NCBI GenBank assembly: GCA_003696775.1
Contig: RFFS01000080.1
Span: 1 to 52,061 of the forward strand
Direction: 5' to 3'
Origin: Calditrichota bacterium
GTDB taxonomy: Bacteria; Calditrichota; Calditrichia; Calditrichales; J004
DNA: 52,061 bases
Every line of letters starts with the position of its first letter. Positions within the stretch are counted from its first letter, which is position 1. Of the stretch, positions 1 to 8,482 are shown piece after piece. Below the pieces are notes generated by a model that was not told where the DNA came from, did no database searches, and saw only the letters and a list, made by a program, of their open reading frames with translations. The position numbers and the translations under genes were made by a program.

Positions 1-2
1 AT

Positions 3-107
3 CTTGACCCCATTATTCATATTCTTGAGGATAATAAGAATGATAATGCCCCGGAAAAAACTCCCCATATTACTCTCGATGACAATAATTTCGGATCATT
101 CCAATAG
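3..107 (+). CDS. C-terminal tail of a protein cut by the left edge (putative)
   Basis: From base 3 one plus-strand frame stays open for 34 codons and stops at TAG (105-107). The encoded tail begins LDPIIHILED and ends NNFGSFQ; it is acidic, Asn/Asp-rich and hydrophilic, like a natural protein C-terminus. The frame has no start inside the window, so it would be the end of a gene lying to the left. There is no motif to name a function. It would be convergent with the NtrC-type regulator that ends at 297. A chance open frame of this length is possible, so confidence is low. Confidence 0.3.
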   Translation, partial: LDPIIHILEDNKNDNAPEKTPHITLDDNNFGSFQ

Positions 108-296
108 TGCATTGGCAGATATTTCCGTAAATTTAAGATGTTAAAAATATAATTGATGGCTGAAATTGTTTTCATACGGTACTATTTTTGGCGATCAAAC
201 GCAATTCAGAAGACTCAAATACGACAGCACAGAAACTCTTTTACAGTCAGGCTATCAATTTAATACTGATCCATTTTGTTTTTTACATCCGGAATA

Positions 297-1634
297 TCAT
301 TTATCCAATCCGAATTTTTCCATCATGGAATAAAGGCGGCGGCGGGTAATGCCCAAAAGCCGGGCGGCTTCGCTTTTATTGGACGCTTTTTCCAGTGCCT
401 GACTCAGCAAGGACTTAATATGGGCATCCAGATTGATCCCGTCGGGCGGTAACGCTTCCCCGGCGGGTACGTGTTTGGCATCACGCGTGATGCGCGGCAG
501 TTCAATATCTTCGATAATGGCGCCGGATATAATCGCCGCCCGTTCGATCAGATTTTGCAACTCGCGGATATTACCCGGAAAATCGTATTCCATAAGTTTC
601 ATTTTTACCCTGGGCTGCATCAGTTTATCCGGAAAGGCGCGCATGAAATGTTCGATCAATTCCGGTATATCTTCCTTACGTTCCCGCAACGGCGGCAGGG
701 TAATCGGAAACAGGTTAATGCGATAATACAGATCGGAACGGAATTTTTGTTCTTCCATCATCCGCTCCAGATTTTGATGCGTGGCGGTAATCAACCGTAC
801 ATCCACCGGAATGGGCTGATGTCCGCCCAGGTGGATGACTTCCCTGTTTTGCAGGACACGCAATAATTTAGACTGCAATCCGGCCGGTAAATCACCGATT
901 TCATCAAGGAACAGAGTGCCGCCGTCGGCCCGTTCAAACAGGCCCGGTTTGGCTTTGTCCGCGCCTGTAAAAGCGCCTTTTTCATAGCCAAACAGTTCGC
1001 TTTCCAGCAGGGATTCCGGCAGAGCCGCGCAATTGATGGCCACCCAGGCCCGGTCTTTTCGGGGTGAAAGATTGTGTATGGCACGCGCGATCAATTCCTT
1101 GCCGGTACCGCTTTCGCCGCGTATCAGTACGGTGGTGTCCCGTTCGGCTACACGTTGCACCAGATCGAACACATCGCGCATTTTTTTACTTTTACCTATG
1201 ATCCCCTCCAGGCCGGTCGCCGGACGCGGCACGGCTTTCAGCCGGGCGTTTTCTTTTTCCAAAACACGTTGTTTTAAAGCCCGCCTCACGCGTATCAGTA
1301 ATTCGTCCATATCAAAGGGCTTGATCAGGTAATCGAAAGCGCCGGCCTGCATGGCTTCTACGGCCGTTTTCTGGCTGGCGTAGGCGGTCATCAACAACAC
1401 ATCCGTGTCCGGATGGCGTTCTTTTACTTTTTTCAAAAGCGTCAGTCCGTCTATGGGCGTCATTTTCAAATCGGTTATCAGGATATCATAGGCGGGATTT
1501 TTTTTAAAAGCCTCAATTGCCTCGGGGCCGGAAAAGGCGATGTCCACTTTCAGGTCGCCTTCCATTTCCAGAGCGCCCTTAATAAGCTGGCACATGCGCC
1601 GTTCATTATCGACTACTAACAGAGAAGCAGACAT
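297..1634 (-). CDS. Sigma-54-dependent NtrC-family response regulator
   Basis: This 445-residue protein has the complete three-domain NtrC/AtoC layout. The receiver domain (about 1-118) has the acid pocket near D9, phosphoacceptor D55, T83 and K105. The AAA+ sigma-54 activation domain has Walker A GESGTGKE (173-180), the sigma-54 contact loop GAFTGA (220-225) and Walker B LFLDEIGD (241-248). The C-terminal Fis-type helix-turn-helix lies at about 405-445. It should activate RNA polymerase holding sigma-54 when phosphorylated. The start is ATG at 1634, 5 bases after the stop of the TPR gene upstream, so the two are co-transcribed. No partner kinase lies next to it, and its targets cannot be read from the sequence. 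Confidence 0.95.
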   Translation of the reverse strand: MSASLLVVDNERRMCQLIKGALEMEGDLKVDIAFSGPEAIEAFKKNPAYDILITDLKMTPIDGLTLLKKVKERHPDTDVLLMTAYASQKTAVEAMQAGAFDYLIKPFDMDELLIRVRRALKQRVLEKENARLKAVPRPATGLEGIIGKSKKMRDVFDLVQRVAERDTTVLIRGESGTGKELIARAIHNLSPRKDRAWVAINCAALPESLLESELFGYEKGAFTGADKAKPGLFERADGGTLFLDEIGDLPAGLQSKLLRVLQNREVIHLGGHQPIPVDVRLITATHQNLERMMEEQKFRSDLYYRINLFPITLPPLRERKEDIPELIEHFMRAFPDKLMQPRVKMKLMEYDFPGNIRELQNLIERAAIISGAIIEDIELPRITRDAKHVPAGEALPPDGINLDAHIKSLLSQALEKASNKSEAARLLGITRRRLYSMMEKFGLDK

Positions 1635-1639
1635 GAGTG

Positions 1640-2803
1640 TTATTTTAAAATGGCACGTAATAAAATAAGGAAACCGTTTTTGCCGCGTTTAAGCAGTTGG
1701 CTGTTCTTTTGGGCGTTCTGATAGTGGGGGTCCACCTTTTGGGAACGGTCAAATTCATTCAGGGCTTTCAGAAAATAATCACGGCACTGGATAAGGTGTA
1801 TGATGCCCAGTTCATTCCAATAATCCGCGTAATTTTGATGCGCTTCCACTTCGTCATGGATCATTTGGGTAAACTGACTGATTTCCGCCCCTTCGATGTT
1901 TTTTCCGCCATACATAAATTGCAGAAAAAAGAGGTCCATCACATCGCCCGATGCATCGGTGCAGAGGATTTTTTTCTGCAGATCGAGCAATTCCTTAACC
2001 ACGTTTGCCTTCTTACCGTCCGCCAGTACTTCGCGGGTGCGTGCGAATTGTTTTTGCCAGAAAGAAGATTGATAATGCTTGTGAGCGACCATCTCCTTAA
2101 AGGTACGCATAAAACGCGCCGGCACCACCACATTCCCTTGGGCATCATCATCGTCCATGGAAGCCAAAAAGAGCACCACCCCCATATTGAAATTAGCTTC
2201 CACCATATCCAGCTTGAGTTTCAACGCTTTTTTAAAACAGGAAGAGGCTTTTTCCATTTGCCCCAGATGGGTGTAAACCACGCCTAGTGTATTCACAACA
2301 TCCGGATATTCCGGCTTTTTATTATAAGCCTGTTGGATGGGTTCCAGCGCTTCGGCAGGCTTGTCCTGCATCAGCCAGGCATGGCTTAATCGCTGATACG
2401 CGCGGACAAAATCGGGATTGATCTGTATGGCGCGTTGGAAATTTTCGATGGCTTCGGGGAAGAAATTACGATTGTAAAAGACTTTTCCCAATCGGTAATG
2501 GGGCAGGTATTGCCTCAATTGTTTGATCTTTTCATATACACGAAAAAGAATCTTGATCTCATTGATGGTTTGCTGATGCTGATTTTCGGTAACTTCTTTA
2601 ACATATTGCGGATCGGGACTTTCCTGAACATCTTCCCGGATATCATAAGCATCCTCATTGCAAAAGAGATATTGCCCCGATTCAAACACCTCACTGCGGA
2701 CAACATTTTTACGCGGATCGTTGCCGGTGGTAACGTTGAATTCGCGTCCGTCTATTTTCAGTTGCCCTCGCAGACCGATACCTTTCAAGCCTCTGCCTTC
2801 CAT
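1640..2803 (-). CDS. TPR-repeat protein of unknown role
   Basis: The product is about 387 residues from ATG 2803; a TTG one codon upstream (2806) is the only other start and has no better ribosome site. The first 75 residues are a non-repetitive, charged region. Residues about 95-210 contain three or four tetratricopeptide repeats with typical spacing (for example YRLGKVFYNRNFFPEAIENF and the following AINP turns), and one more lies near 325-365. There is no signal peptide or membrane segment, so it is probably cytoplasmic and a protein-protein adaptor. It sits between the OmpA-family gene (82 bases upstream) and the NtrC regulator (5 bases downstream). I infer a link to signalling through that regulator, but nothing in the sequence proves it. 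Confidence 0.75.
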   Translation of the reverse strand: MEGRGLKGIGLRGQLKIDGREFNVTTGNDPRKNVVRSEVFESGQYLFCNEDAYDIREDVQESPDPQYVKEVTENQHQQTINEIKILFRVYEKIKQLRQYLPHYRLGKVFYNRNFFPEAIENFQRAIQINPDFVRAYQRLSHAWLMQDKPAEALEPIQQAYNKKPEYPDVVNTLGVVYTHLGQMEKASSCFKKALKLKLDMVEANFNMGVVLFLASMDDDDAQGNVVVPARFMRTFKEMVAHKHYQSSFWQKQFARTREVLADGKKANVVKELLDLQKKILCTDASGDVMDLFFLQFMYGGKNIEGAEISQFTQMIHDEVEAHQNYADYWNELGIIHLIQCRDYFLKALNEFDRSQKVDPHYQNAQKNSQLLKRGKNGFLILLRAILK

Positions 2804-2888
2804 CAATAATGCCGGTTGTATAATTTCTTAACGTGATCGACCGATAACGTCATGAGTCGAGTTTTAAGGCACATTAATTCGTTTTTGT

Positions 2889-4301
2889 TTATTCGTTATC
2901 AAGATTAATGACGATGTCAATACGTCGGTTGCGTTGCCGCCCTTCCCGGGTTTCGTTGCTGGCGATGGGTTTTTCCTCACCATAACCGATGGATGTGATC
3001 TGATTTTTATCCATGTCCATATTGGCCATCAAATATTCACGCACGGATTGCGCCCGTTGATCGCTCAACAATTTGTTTTTCCGGGCGCTGCCCAGGGCGT
3101 CGGTATGGCCTTCAATCACATAGTGGCTGTCGGGGAAATCGCGCAGCGCCTGTTGCACCTTGGACAACAGGGAAAAGTATTCCGGCTGTATAATGGCCTG
3201 CCCGGATGGAAAGGTCAAACCCACCAGGCGGATGGTAATTTTATCCCCTTCGTAAATGACGCGGGCTTCATTGGGTTTAAACAGCTCTTTTACCTTTTTA
3301 ATACGTGCTTCGCGCGCCAGTTTTTTCTGTAATTCCGTGGAATAATTCGCTTCACGCTCCCTGACGGCGTTTAACTCTTCCTGTAAAGTGCCGTTCTCCT
3401 GTACCAGAGTCCTTTTATCTTTTTTAAGATTACTGATATAGCCTGAAATCGTACGAACGCTACTTTCAAATCCGGCGTCAAAGCGCGGTGTGTAGTTAAA
3501 CTGGCTACCCAGCTCGGTAAGGATTTCCTCAAATTTAAGAATCAACTTTTCCCAGTTTTCATCTTTTTCGGCCAGGGTGGCGATGGTTTTGGCCAGGTAC
3601 GCGGCATGACGGGCCTGATAGGTGGCCTCTTGCGCCAATTTAACGGCTTCGTCCTTGGCGTAGCGGTTGCTTTCCAGTATCTGTTCGGTTTGCGCCAGCA
3701 AATTCCGGGCATCGGTAAAGGTACGGTAGGCCCATTCGTCGGCCTTTTGTTCACGGGCCAGTTGTACCGCTTCGCGCGCTTCGCCCAAAATACCGTTTTT
3801 TATGGCCAGTAACTCCGCCTGGCGGTAAACCTGTTCCGCCTCGGTGCCATATTCCCGTGCATCATCCACATCATCGTCTTCCAGATTCGTGGCGGCATTT
3901 TTAAAAATATCTTCCGCCTCCTCCCAAAGCTCCTGCGCATATAGCGGCGCTTCGGCGTCCAATGCCGCATCACGGGCCTCAATGGCCGATTTTATGGTCA
4001 CCATGGCCAGATTGATCACTTTTTCGGCAGCGTGGGCATATTGGGCGGACTGTTCCAATAATTCACGAATTTCGCTGGTGCCTTCCTTTTCTTCATAGGC
4101 CTTATTAGCCTCCTCAAAATACTCAACGGCCTGCGCGTAATTTTCGGGGGAAAGCACTTCCCCGTTATCTCCCTGTATTTTATTGATCAGGGCCTCATAA
4201 TCGGCAAAAAATTTCTCCTTAGCGCTGCTCTGTGCCATCACCATTAGCGGCGTTAACAAAAAAAGCAGCCATAAACCCCTATGAATTATTCGTGTGCGCA
4301 T
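2889..4301 (-). CDS. OmpA-family outer membrane / peptidoglycan-binding protein
   Basis: A 470-residue exported protein. Residues 1-23 are a signal peptide (basic start, WLLFLLTPLMVMA, then AQ) without a lipobox cysteine, so it is not a Pal-type lipoprotein. Residues about 25-300 are Ala/Glu-rich helices with repeated A..A..A..E patterns, probably a long periplasmic coiled region, followed by a second coiled coil near 295-340. The last 115 residues are an OmpA/MotB C-terminal domain that binds peptidoglycan: it shows IEGHTDALGS, LSDQRAQSVREYL and the closing RNRRIDIVI. The gene starts 4 bases after the Mur-ligase-like gene ends, with GGTGA before the ATG. The pairing suggests tethering of the envelope to the cell wall. 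Confidence 0.9.
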   Translation of the reverse strand: MRTRIIHRGLWLLFLLTPLMVMAQSSAKEKFFADYEALINKIQGDNGEVLSPENYAQAVEYFEEANKAYEEKEGTSEIRELLEQSAQYAHAAEKVINLAMVTIKSAIEARDAALDAEAPLYAQELWEEAEDIFKNAATNLEDDDVDDAREYGTEAEQVYRQAELLAIKNGILGEAREAVQLAREQKADEWAYRTFTDARNLLAQTEQILESNRYAKDEAVKLAQEATYQARHAAYLAKTIATLAEKDENWEKLILKFEEILTELGSQFNYTPRFDAGFESSVRTISGYISNLKKDKRTLVQENGTLQEELNAVREREANYSTELQKKLAREARIKKVKELFKPNEARVIYEGDKITIRLVGLTFPSGQAIIQPEYFSLLSKVQQALRDFPDSHYVIEGHTDALGSARKNKLLSDQRAQSVREYLMANMDMDKNQITSIGYGEEKPIASNETREGRQRNRRIDIVINLDNE

Positions 4302-4305
4302 AAGT

Positions 4306-5454
4306 TCACCCTATCGTTTTTAATATGGAACGGATTCTATGAAAGACCACATTGCCAAGCCCTTTCACGGCTATCGCGGCATTGGGCCGGACGATTTGCT
4401 TTAAATAAGCCAGTAATTGATTGACATCATCCACATGAACCACTTCCCTGTCCGGCGCGGGTATCAAACGTGCACCTTCACCGATAAACCGGGCGTAATG
4501 CCCCAGTGTTATTAAATAATCAAATGGCAGGGCCGCCAGAAAATGCCCCATGTTCAGATGACGGTCAGCCACATTCACCCCCGTGCCATGCATATCCCCC
4601 ACAATAAAAATAAGGCGGGATGCATGCGGTTTGAACCCGATCAACGAACGAGCGGCCTTGCTAACCGCCCGGCTGGAACCATGAAAACTTTCATCCAACA
4701 GATAAATACCGTTGATCCGCTCCAGATTGCCGCGTCCTTTGGGCATGGTGAAACGTTCCCGCAAAACGGATACAATGGTATCCACGGTAATATCAAGCGG
4801 TGTCAGCACGGCGCAGGTGGCCAAAAAAGCGTAGATATCGGAAACACTGTACAAAGGCAGGCGCACCTCCTTTTGGCCGTTTAATTTAAAGGACAAACCA
4901 TCCGGCCCCCTTTGCTCGATATGGGTAGCAAAATAGTCGGAAGCCTGATTAAGCCCGAACTTAAGAACCGTGGCATCGGTGATGAACTGGCTTAGCGAGG
5001 TACTCAGATCATCATCATGGTTGAGTACGGCCGTACCGGAACGCGCCAGGTACTTCACCACCGCCGAACGCTCCAGGGCAAGCCGCATGGCATCATCAAG
5101 ATAGCTGAGATGCGCGTCGCCGATATTGGTCACCACGCCGATATTGGGTTTGATCAACCGAAGTAATCCTGCAAAATCCTTGCCACTGTAGGAATCGAAT
5201 TCAAAAATGGCGTAATCATAGTCCGCGGACAACCGTTGCAGAGTTTTTAGGTTATTATTCCAGCTCCCCTTGCCGTGTGGGGTGCGCAAAACTTTCCCAC
5301 GTTCGGACAATACGGTGGTCAGCATCTCCGACAAAGTGGTTTTACCAAGATAGCCGGTTATACCGATAACAGGACCGTTGAAACGTCTTCGGAGATAAAC
5401 GTAATGCCGTTTTTCCTGGATTGTTAATCGGGTGCGTTGGTGATTTTCCTTCAT
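4306..5454 (-). CDS. Mur-ligase family protein, MurF-like but lacking the N-terminal substrate domain
   Basis: A 382-residue ATP-dependent ligase of the Mur/FPGS family. The P-loop is GITGYLGKTT (31-40), and the family block TNIGDAHL and the NHDDD segment follow; the C-terminal third matches the Mur ligase C-terminal Rossmann domain (IFIVGDMHGTG). It is about 70 residues shorter than MurF and starts almost at the P-loop, so the domain that holds the UDP-sugar in MurE/MurF is absent. By eye the lysine that is carbamylated in MurF (AKGE) aligns with arginine here (LERSA). It may therefore use another acid or amino substrate; MurT-like or cyanophycin-type ligases are alternatives. It is the first gene of the minus operon and is divergent from the amidase at 5589. 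Confidence 0.75.
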   Translation of the reverse strand: MKENHQRTRLTIQEKRHYVYLRRRFNGPVIGITGYLGKTTLSEMLTTVLSERGKVLRTPHGKGSWNNNLKTLQRLSADYDYAIFEFDSYSGKDFAGLLRLIKPNIGVVTNIGDAHLSYLDDAMRLALERSAVVKYLARSGTAVLNHDDDLSTSLSQFITDATVLKFGLNQASDYFATHIEQRGPDGLSFKLNGQKEVRLPLYSVSDIYAFLATCAVLTPLDITVDTIVSVLRERFTMPKGRGNLERINGIYLLDESFHGSSRAVSKAARSLIGFKPHASRLIFIVGDMHGTGVNVADRHLNMGHFLAALPFDYLITLGHYARFIGEGARLIPAPDREVVHVDDVNQLLAYLKQIVRPNAAIAVKGLGNVVFHRIRSILKTIG

Positions 5455-5588
5455 ACAGACGAAAAATTTACACCTTCAACCCGAAGCAATCAAATGGAAT
5501 TCATCCAACGGCGTTATTCCTTAAATTCGTATTGCTTCATTGGATGATTTTCCATAAGATTGTTTTAATCGCCAACCCGGTATTTTTT

Positions 5589-6431
5589 ATGCGCATATCC
5601 GGTCATTTACTCGAAGATATCACCGTTGTAAACAGTCCTAATCACGGCGCGGCTTTCAAAAAAGGCCGGCCGGATACGATTGTCATCCATTATACCGCCT
5701 CCGCCACGGGTAGTCAGGCTATACGGACGTTAACCAATCCGCGCGTCAAGGCTTCCGCCCATGTGGTAATTGATCGTGACGGCAGCCTGACCCAACTGGT
5801 ACCGTTTGACACCATCGCCTGGCACGCCGGTTCCAGCGCCTATCGGAACCGCAAGGGGCTCAATCGTTACAGCATCGGCATTGAGTTGGTAAATGCCGGC
5901 TGGCTGCGCAAATCCGGCGAAGAGTATATATCCGACTTTGGGCGGGTTTACCCGCGGGAAGAAGTTATTTACGCCGTGCATGCCAATCCCGATGTGCCCT
6001 TTGTGTATTGGCATAAATATACCGATGCCCAACTGGATGCCGCCGAATCCTTATGCGCCCTGTTAATCGACACCTATCCCATTCGTTTTTTATTAGGACA
6101 TGATGAAATTGCGCCGCAACGCAAACAGGACCCGGGTCCGGCTTTTCCACTGGATGATTTCCGTCGCCGATTATTGGGCATGGGCGTGGACCTCCATCAG
6201 GATAAGGGGCCGGAAACGCTTCCGGTTACGGCATGGGTAAGCGCTACCAAATTGAATATACGTGAAGCGCCCTCTCTGAAGGCAGCCAAAGTGGCGCGGC
6301 CCTTAACCTTTAACCAGGAAGTCACCGTCCTGGAACAACAGGGTGACTGGCTGCGTGTTTCCACCCGTTTAGAGGGCTGGGTACACAGCGATTATGTTCA
6401 AACACCTTCCAAAGGGAAAAACAGCGTATGA
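5589..6431 (+). CDS. N-acetylmuramoyl-L-alanine amidase (AmpD/Amidase_2) with SH3 domain
   Basis: A zinc amidase that cuts the bond between N-acetylmuramic acid and the L-Ala stem. I choose ATG 5589 (280 residues); the frame is open to 5421 but that part overlaps the divergent Mur-ligase gene. With this start the AmpD-type residues are in place: zinc ligands H34 (VIHYTAS), H171 (LLGHDE) and D181, with K179 two residues before it as in AmpD, and E99 in SIGIEL. Residues about 208-270 are a bacterial SH3 domain (LNIREAPS, WLRV, GWVHSDYV). No clear signal peptide is seen, so it is either cytoplasmic or released by another route. It overlaps the next gene by 4 bases (ATGA) and heads a six-gene cassette. 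Confidence 0.9.
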   Translation: MRISGHLLEDITVVNSPNHGAAFKKGRPDTIVIHYTASATGSQAIRTLTNPRVKASAHVVIDRDGSLTQLVPFDTIAWHAGSSAYRNRKGLNRYSIGIELVNAGWLRKSGEEYISDFGRVYPREEVIYAVHANPDVPFVYWHKYTDAQLDAAESLCALLIDTYPIRFLLGHDEIAPQRKQDPGPAFPLDDFRRRLLGMGVDLHQDKGPETLPVTAWVSATKLNIREAPSLKAAKVARPLTFNQEVTVLEQQGDWLRVSTRLEGWVHSDYVQTPSKGKNSV

Positions 6432-6823
6432 AAAAATATCTGTTGCTTTTCGTGATAGTGTTAATACTGGGTCTTGTCATATATTTGGATGTCAACGGCC
6501 TGGTTACCTGGCAACCGCTGGCCATGGCGCTGGCCGCCATTGCCGCACCGTTCCGCTTTATCTGGAACGCGCTCACCAGTACACCCGCGGAGATTCGTGC
6601 GCGACACGCTTCGCTGCGCCAAAAGGAAAAACTTTACCAGGATAAACTGGAAAATGCCATCGGTCGCCGTGAAGCCCGCATCCAACAACTGGACGCTTCC
6701 CTGGAACGGCTGCAAAAGGAACTGGACAGATTGGAACGCCAACGCGCCGAAATTGAAACCGAGGTCAATCGGATGAACGCGGAAGAAATCAAACGGGCCG
6801 TATGGAAATACGCCGGACGCTAA
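6428..6823 (+). CDS. Small membrane-anchored coiled-coil protein
   Basis: The 131-residue product has one N-terminal hydrophobic segment (about 4-21, LLLFVIVLILGLVIYL) and a second weaker one near 30-47. It then has a long charged coiled coil (about 55-120, rich in E, R, Q and L in heptads). I do not recognise a family. Its ATG lies inside the stop of the amidase gene, so translation is coupled. The layout, a membrane anchor plus a periplasmic or cytoplasmic rod, recalls inner-membrane spanin-like proteins next to endolysins, but that is only an analogy of form. Confidence 0.7.
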   Translation: MKKYLLLFVIVLILGLVIYLDVNGLVTWQPLAMALAAIAAPFRFIWNALTSTPAEIRARHASLRQKEKLYQDKLENAIGRREARIQQLDASLERLQKELDRLERQRAEIETEVNRMNAEEIKRAVWKYAGR

Positions 6824-6836
6824 CGGGACATAGTGT

Positions 6837-7169
6837 ATGATATTTCGACTTTCCGCTTTTTTTATGCTTTTACTTTGCATAGCCTGTCAACCGGCTCTCA
6901 CAACGTACCTGTCTCCCGGCGCTTCGTATCAAAACAACGGTGATGAAGACAGTTATATCGTTCTTATTAAAAAGCTGCCGCCACAGGACCGCTTCCAAAA
7001 CTGCCTGAAGGACACAGTGCGGGTTTTGGCCGACCGGCGTTTGTTGTACCTTTATTTACAAGAACAATTGCATGAAAAAGAATGGGAATGGGCCGAAAGC
7101 AAATTGAAAGTATTGGATGCGGCCATTGAAAAACAGGAGGCGGCACTGCAAAAGCTGAAAAAACCATGA
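6837..7169 (+). CDS. Small predicted lipoprotein
   Basis: The 110-residue product has a short basic start, a hydrophobic core (FFMLLLCIAC) and a lipobox LCIAC ending at Cys17, which predicts a lipid-anchored mature protein. The mature part has a short Ser/Asn/Asp stretch, then a helix rich in Glu and Lys (about 65-108) likely to form a coiled coil. The family is unknown. It lies 13 bases after the preceding gene and overlaps the following one by 4 bases (ATGA). A small lipoprotein between membrane-anchored coiled-coil proteins fits a cell-envelope complex. Confidence 0.75.
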   Translation: MIFRLSAFFMLLLCIACQPALTTYLSPGASYQNNGDEDSYIVLIKKLPPQDRFQNCLKDTVRVLADRRLLYLYLQEQLHEKEWEWAESKLKVLDAAIEKQEAALQKLKKP

Positions 7170-7603
7170 AATCACTTTGTCTTTTATTTACGCTAATTCT
7201 TTTGACGCCCATGCTGAGAGCACAGGAGGTCACCTTTCCCATACCGCTGATCCCCGGAGACCGCTTTACCATTCAATCGCAATACGATGGCGTGCCGGTG
7301 GATACTTTATGGCTGCTTAAAGACAGCCAATTGCGTCGGTTTATCGTCCGTTCCATAAAGCAGGAAGTGGACAGCATGCGGGCGGATATCCTGACAAAAC
7401 AGGTGGCGCTTTATCGCCAAAAGACCGAACAGATGGACCAGATCATCCGCCTAAGCAAGGAAGGCTATGAGCATTATAAATCCTTATGGTTGAAAACCGA
7501 TCAACAACTGGAGGAGGCGGAAATACGCGCCGATCGGAATTTAAAATGGGGTTTTGCCGCCGGAATCGTTGTTTCCGCGGCACTGGTAATTTTAATTAAA
7601 TAG
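7166..7603 (+). CDS. Exported coiled-coil protein with a C-terminal membrane anchor
   Basis: The 145-residue product has an N-terminal signal peptide (CLLFTLILLTPMLRAQ, cleavage likely at about A19-Q20). A short region of about 45 residues follows that may be a small beta domain (PLIPGDRF, YDGVPVDTLWLLKD). Next is a helical coiled-coil stretch (about 50-120) and a final transmembrane helix (about 127-144, WGFAAGIVVSAALVILI). The body would sit in the periplasm, held in the inner membrane by its C-terminus. I recognise no family. Its start overlaps the lipoprotein stop, and the next gene follows after 8 bases. Confidence 0.7.
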   Translation: MKSLCLLFTLILLTPMLRAQEVTFPIPLIPGDRFTIQSQYDGVPVDTLWLLKDSQLRRFIVRSIKQEVDSMRADILTKQVALYRQKTEQMDQIIRLSKEGYEHYKSLWLKTDQQLEEAEIRADRNLKWGFAAGIVVSAALVILIK

Positions 7604-7611
7604 AGGCCACC

Positions 7612-8106
7612 ATGAACGATACCAACGATGTACTGCTTTCCATCGGGCAAACGCTTTTTGATCACGCCTATACCATTATGCTCTATTGGCTGATCGCCAT
7701 GTTTGTCCTGTTTGTTGCCCTGCTTTTACGATATACCTTTGGGCTGGGCTTCGATAAAGACAATCCTAATCCGCATATCAACGAAACCTTTGCCATGCCG
7801 CGCGGTGTGTTCCGCGGCCTGATAACGCTGACCCTGTTGTTTTTGGTGACTCTGGTGGAGGTAATCAATTTAAGCATGCCCTTTTTAAATAACGGGGAAC
7901 TCATTGGCAAACTGGTGGGTGAACATTTCTTTTTTCCGGCGGATCGTAATCATGATCTGATGACCGCTTTTCAAATGATGCTGGCTTTTTATTTCGGCAG
8001 CAAGGTGATGCATCATATCACCAGCACGGATAAGCAAAAAACGGAGTTAATGGTTCAGGCCATGGAATCGGAAAATGATTTTGGCAGCGGGGACGCCCGG
8101 GGATGA
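7612..8106 (+). CDS. Small polytopic membrane protein
   Basis: The 164-residue product has a good ribosome site (GAGG, 5 bases before ATG). It has two clear transmembrane helices (about 20-42 and 66-85) and a weaker third near 120-138 (MMLAFYFGSKVM). The segment between the first two holds MPRGVFRGLITL, like the 'LPRGxxRALIAL' pattern I have seen in uncharacterised bacterial membrane proteins; this is a memory, not a search result. It has no enzymatic motif. It could be the membrane pore or scaffold of the cassette. Its stop overlaps the start of the last gene of the cassette (ATGA). Confidence 0.7.
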   Translation: MNDTNDVLLSIGQTLFDHAYTIMLYWLIAMFVLFVALLLRYTFGLGFDKDNPNPHINETFAMPRGVFRGLITLTLLFLVTLVEVINLSMPFLNNGELIGKLVGEHFFFPADRNHDLMTAFQMMLAFYFGSKVMHHITSTDKQKTELMVQAMESENDFGSGDARG

Positions 8107-8468
8107 ATGTTTTGGAACGCCCCGCAACCACATCCCGTTTTTTTGAAGGGAAGCTGGACCGCCTATTTTTCTGGATCAGCCTGCTGGCCCTGGGACTGTT
8201 GCTGTTCTTAACTATCTGGCGTCAGCAGCAGATCAACCGCGCGCAAAACGCTTACGAAATTCTTCAGGAACATCACAACGCCCTGCTTGGCCAATTGGAA
8301 CAATTGCGCGTTGTTCTGGCCCGTCAGGAGACACGTATCCGCAAATTGGAAGAAGCCGCCAAACGCGCCCAAGGGCATTCCCAGCCGGTTACGCGCCCCT
8401 CCATACGACAAAAAAAGCCTTTAAAGGACGCCCGCTCTCTTTTCCTGAAATATTCCGGTCAACCTTAA
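8103..8468 (+). CDS. Small single-pass membrane protein with coiled coil
   Basis: The 121-residue product has about 20 N-terminal cytoplasmic residues, one transmembrane helix (about 23-40, FFWISLLALGLLLFLTIW) and a coiled coil (about 43-90, with LEQLRVVLARQETRIRKLEE). It ends in a basic Pro/Lys/Arg-rich tail. I do not recognise it. It is the last gene of the six-gene plus-strand cassette; its stop lies in a short AT-rich hairpin and only 7 bases separate it from the end of the convergent DUF983 gene. It is similar in plan to the product of 6428-6823, so these two may be partners. Confidence 0.7.
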   Translation: MNVLERPATTSRFFEGKLDRLFFWISLLALGLLLFLTIWRQQQINRAQNAYEILQEHHNALLGQLEQLRVVLARQETRIRKLEEAAKRAQGHSQPVTRPSIRQKKPLKDARSLFLKYSGQP

Positions 8469-8482
8469 GCTAAACTTAGCTT
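8467..8482. terminator. Short hairpin between convergent genes
   Basis: AAGCTA (8467-8472) and TAGCTT (8477-8482) form a 6-bp stem with a 4-base loop, exactly between the stop codons of the last cassette gene and the DUF983 gene. The stem is AT-rich and the flanking T run is short, so it would be a weak terminator for either strand. Confidence 0.3.

Noticed and set aside
1697-2287. 196-codon open frame on the plus strand inside the TPR gene
   Set aside because: Antisense shadow; the minus frame has clear TPR spacing.
5421-5588. Upstream extension of the amidase gene
   Set aside because: It would overlap the divergent Mur-ligase gene; the ATG at 5589 puts the zinc and catalytic residues at the usual distances from the N-terminus.
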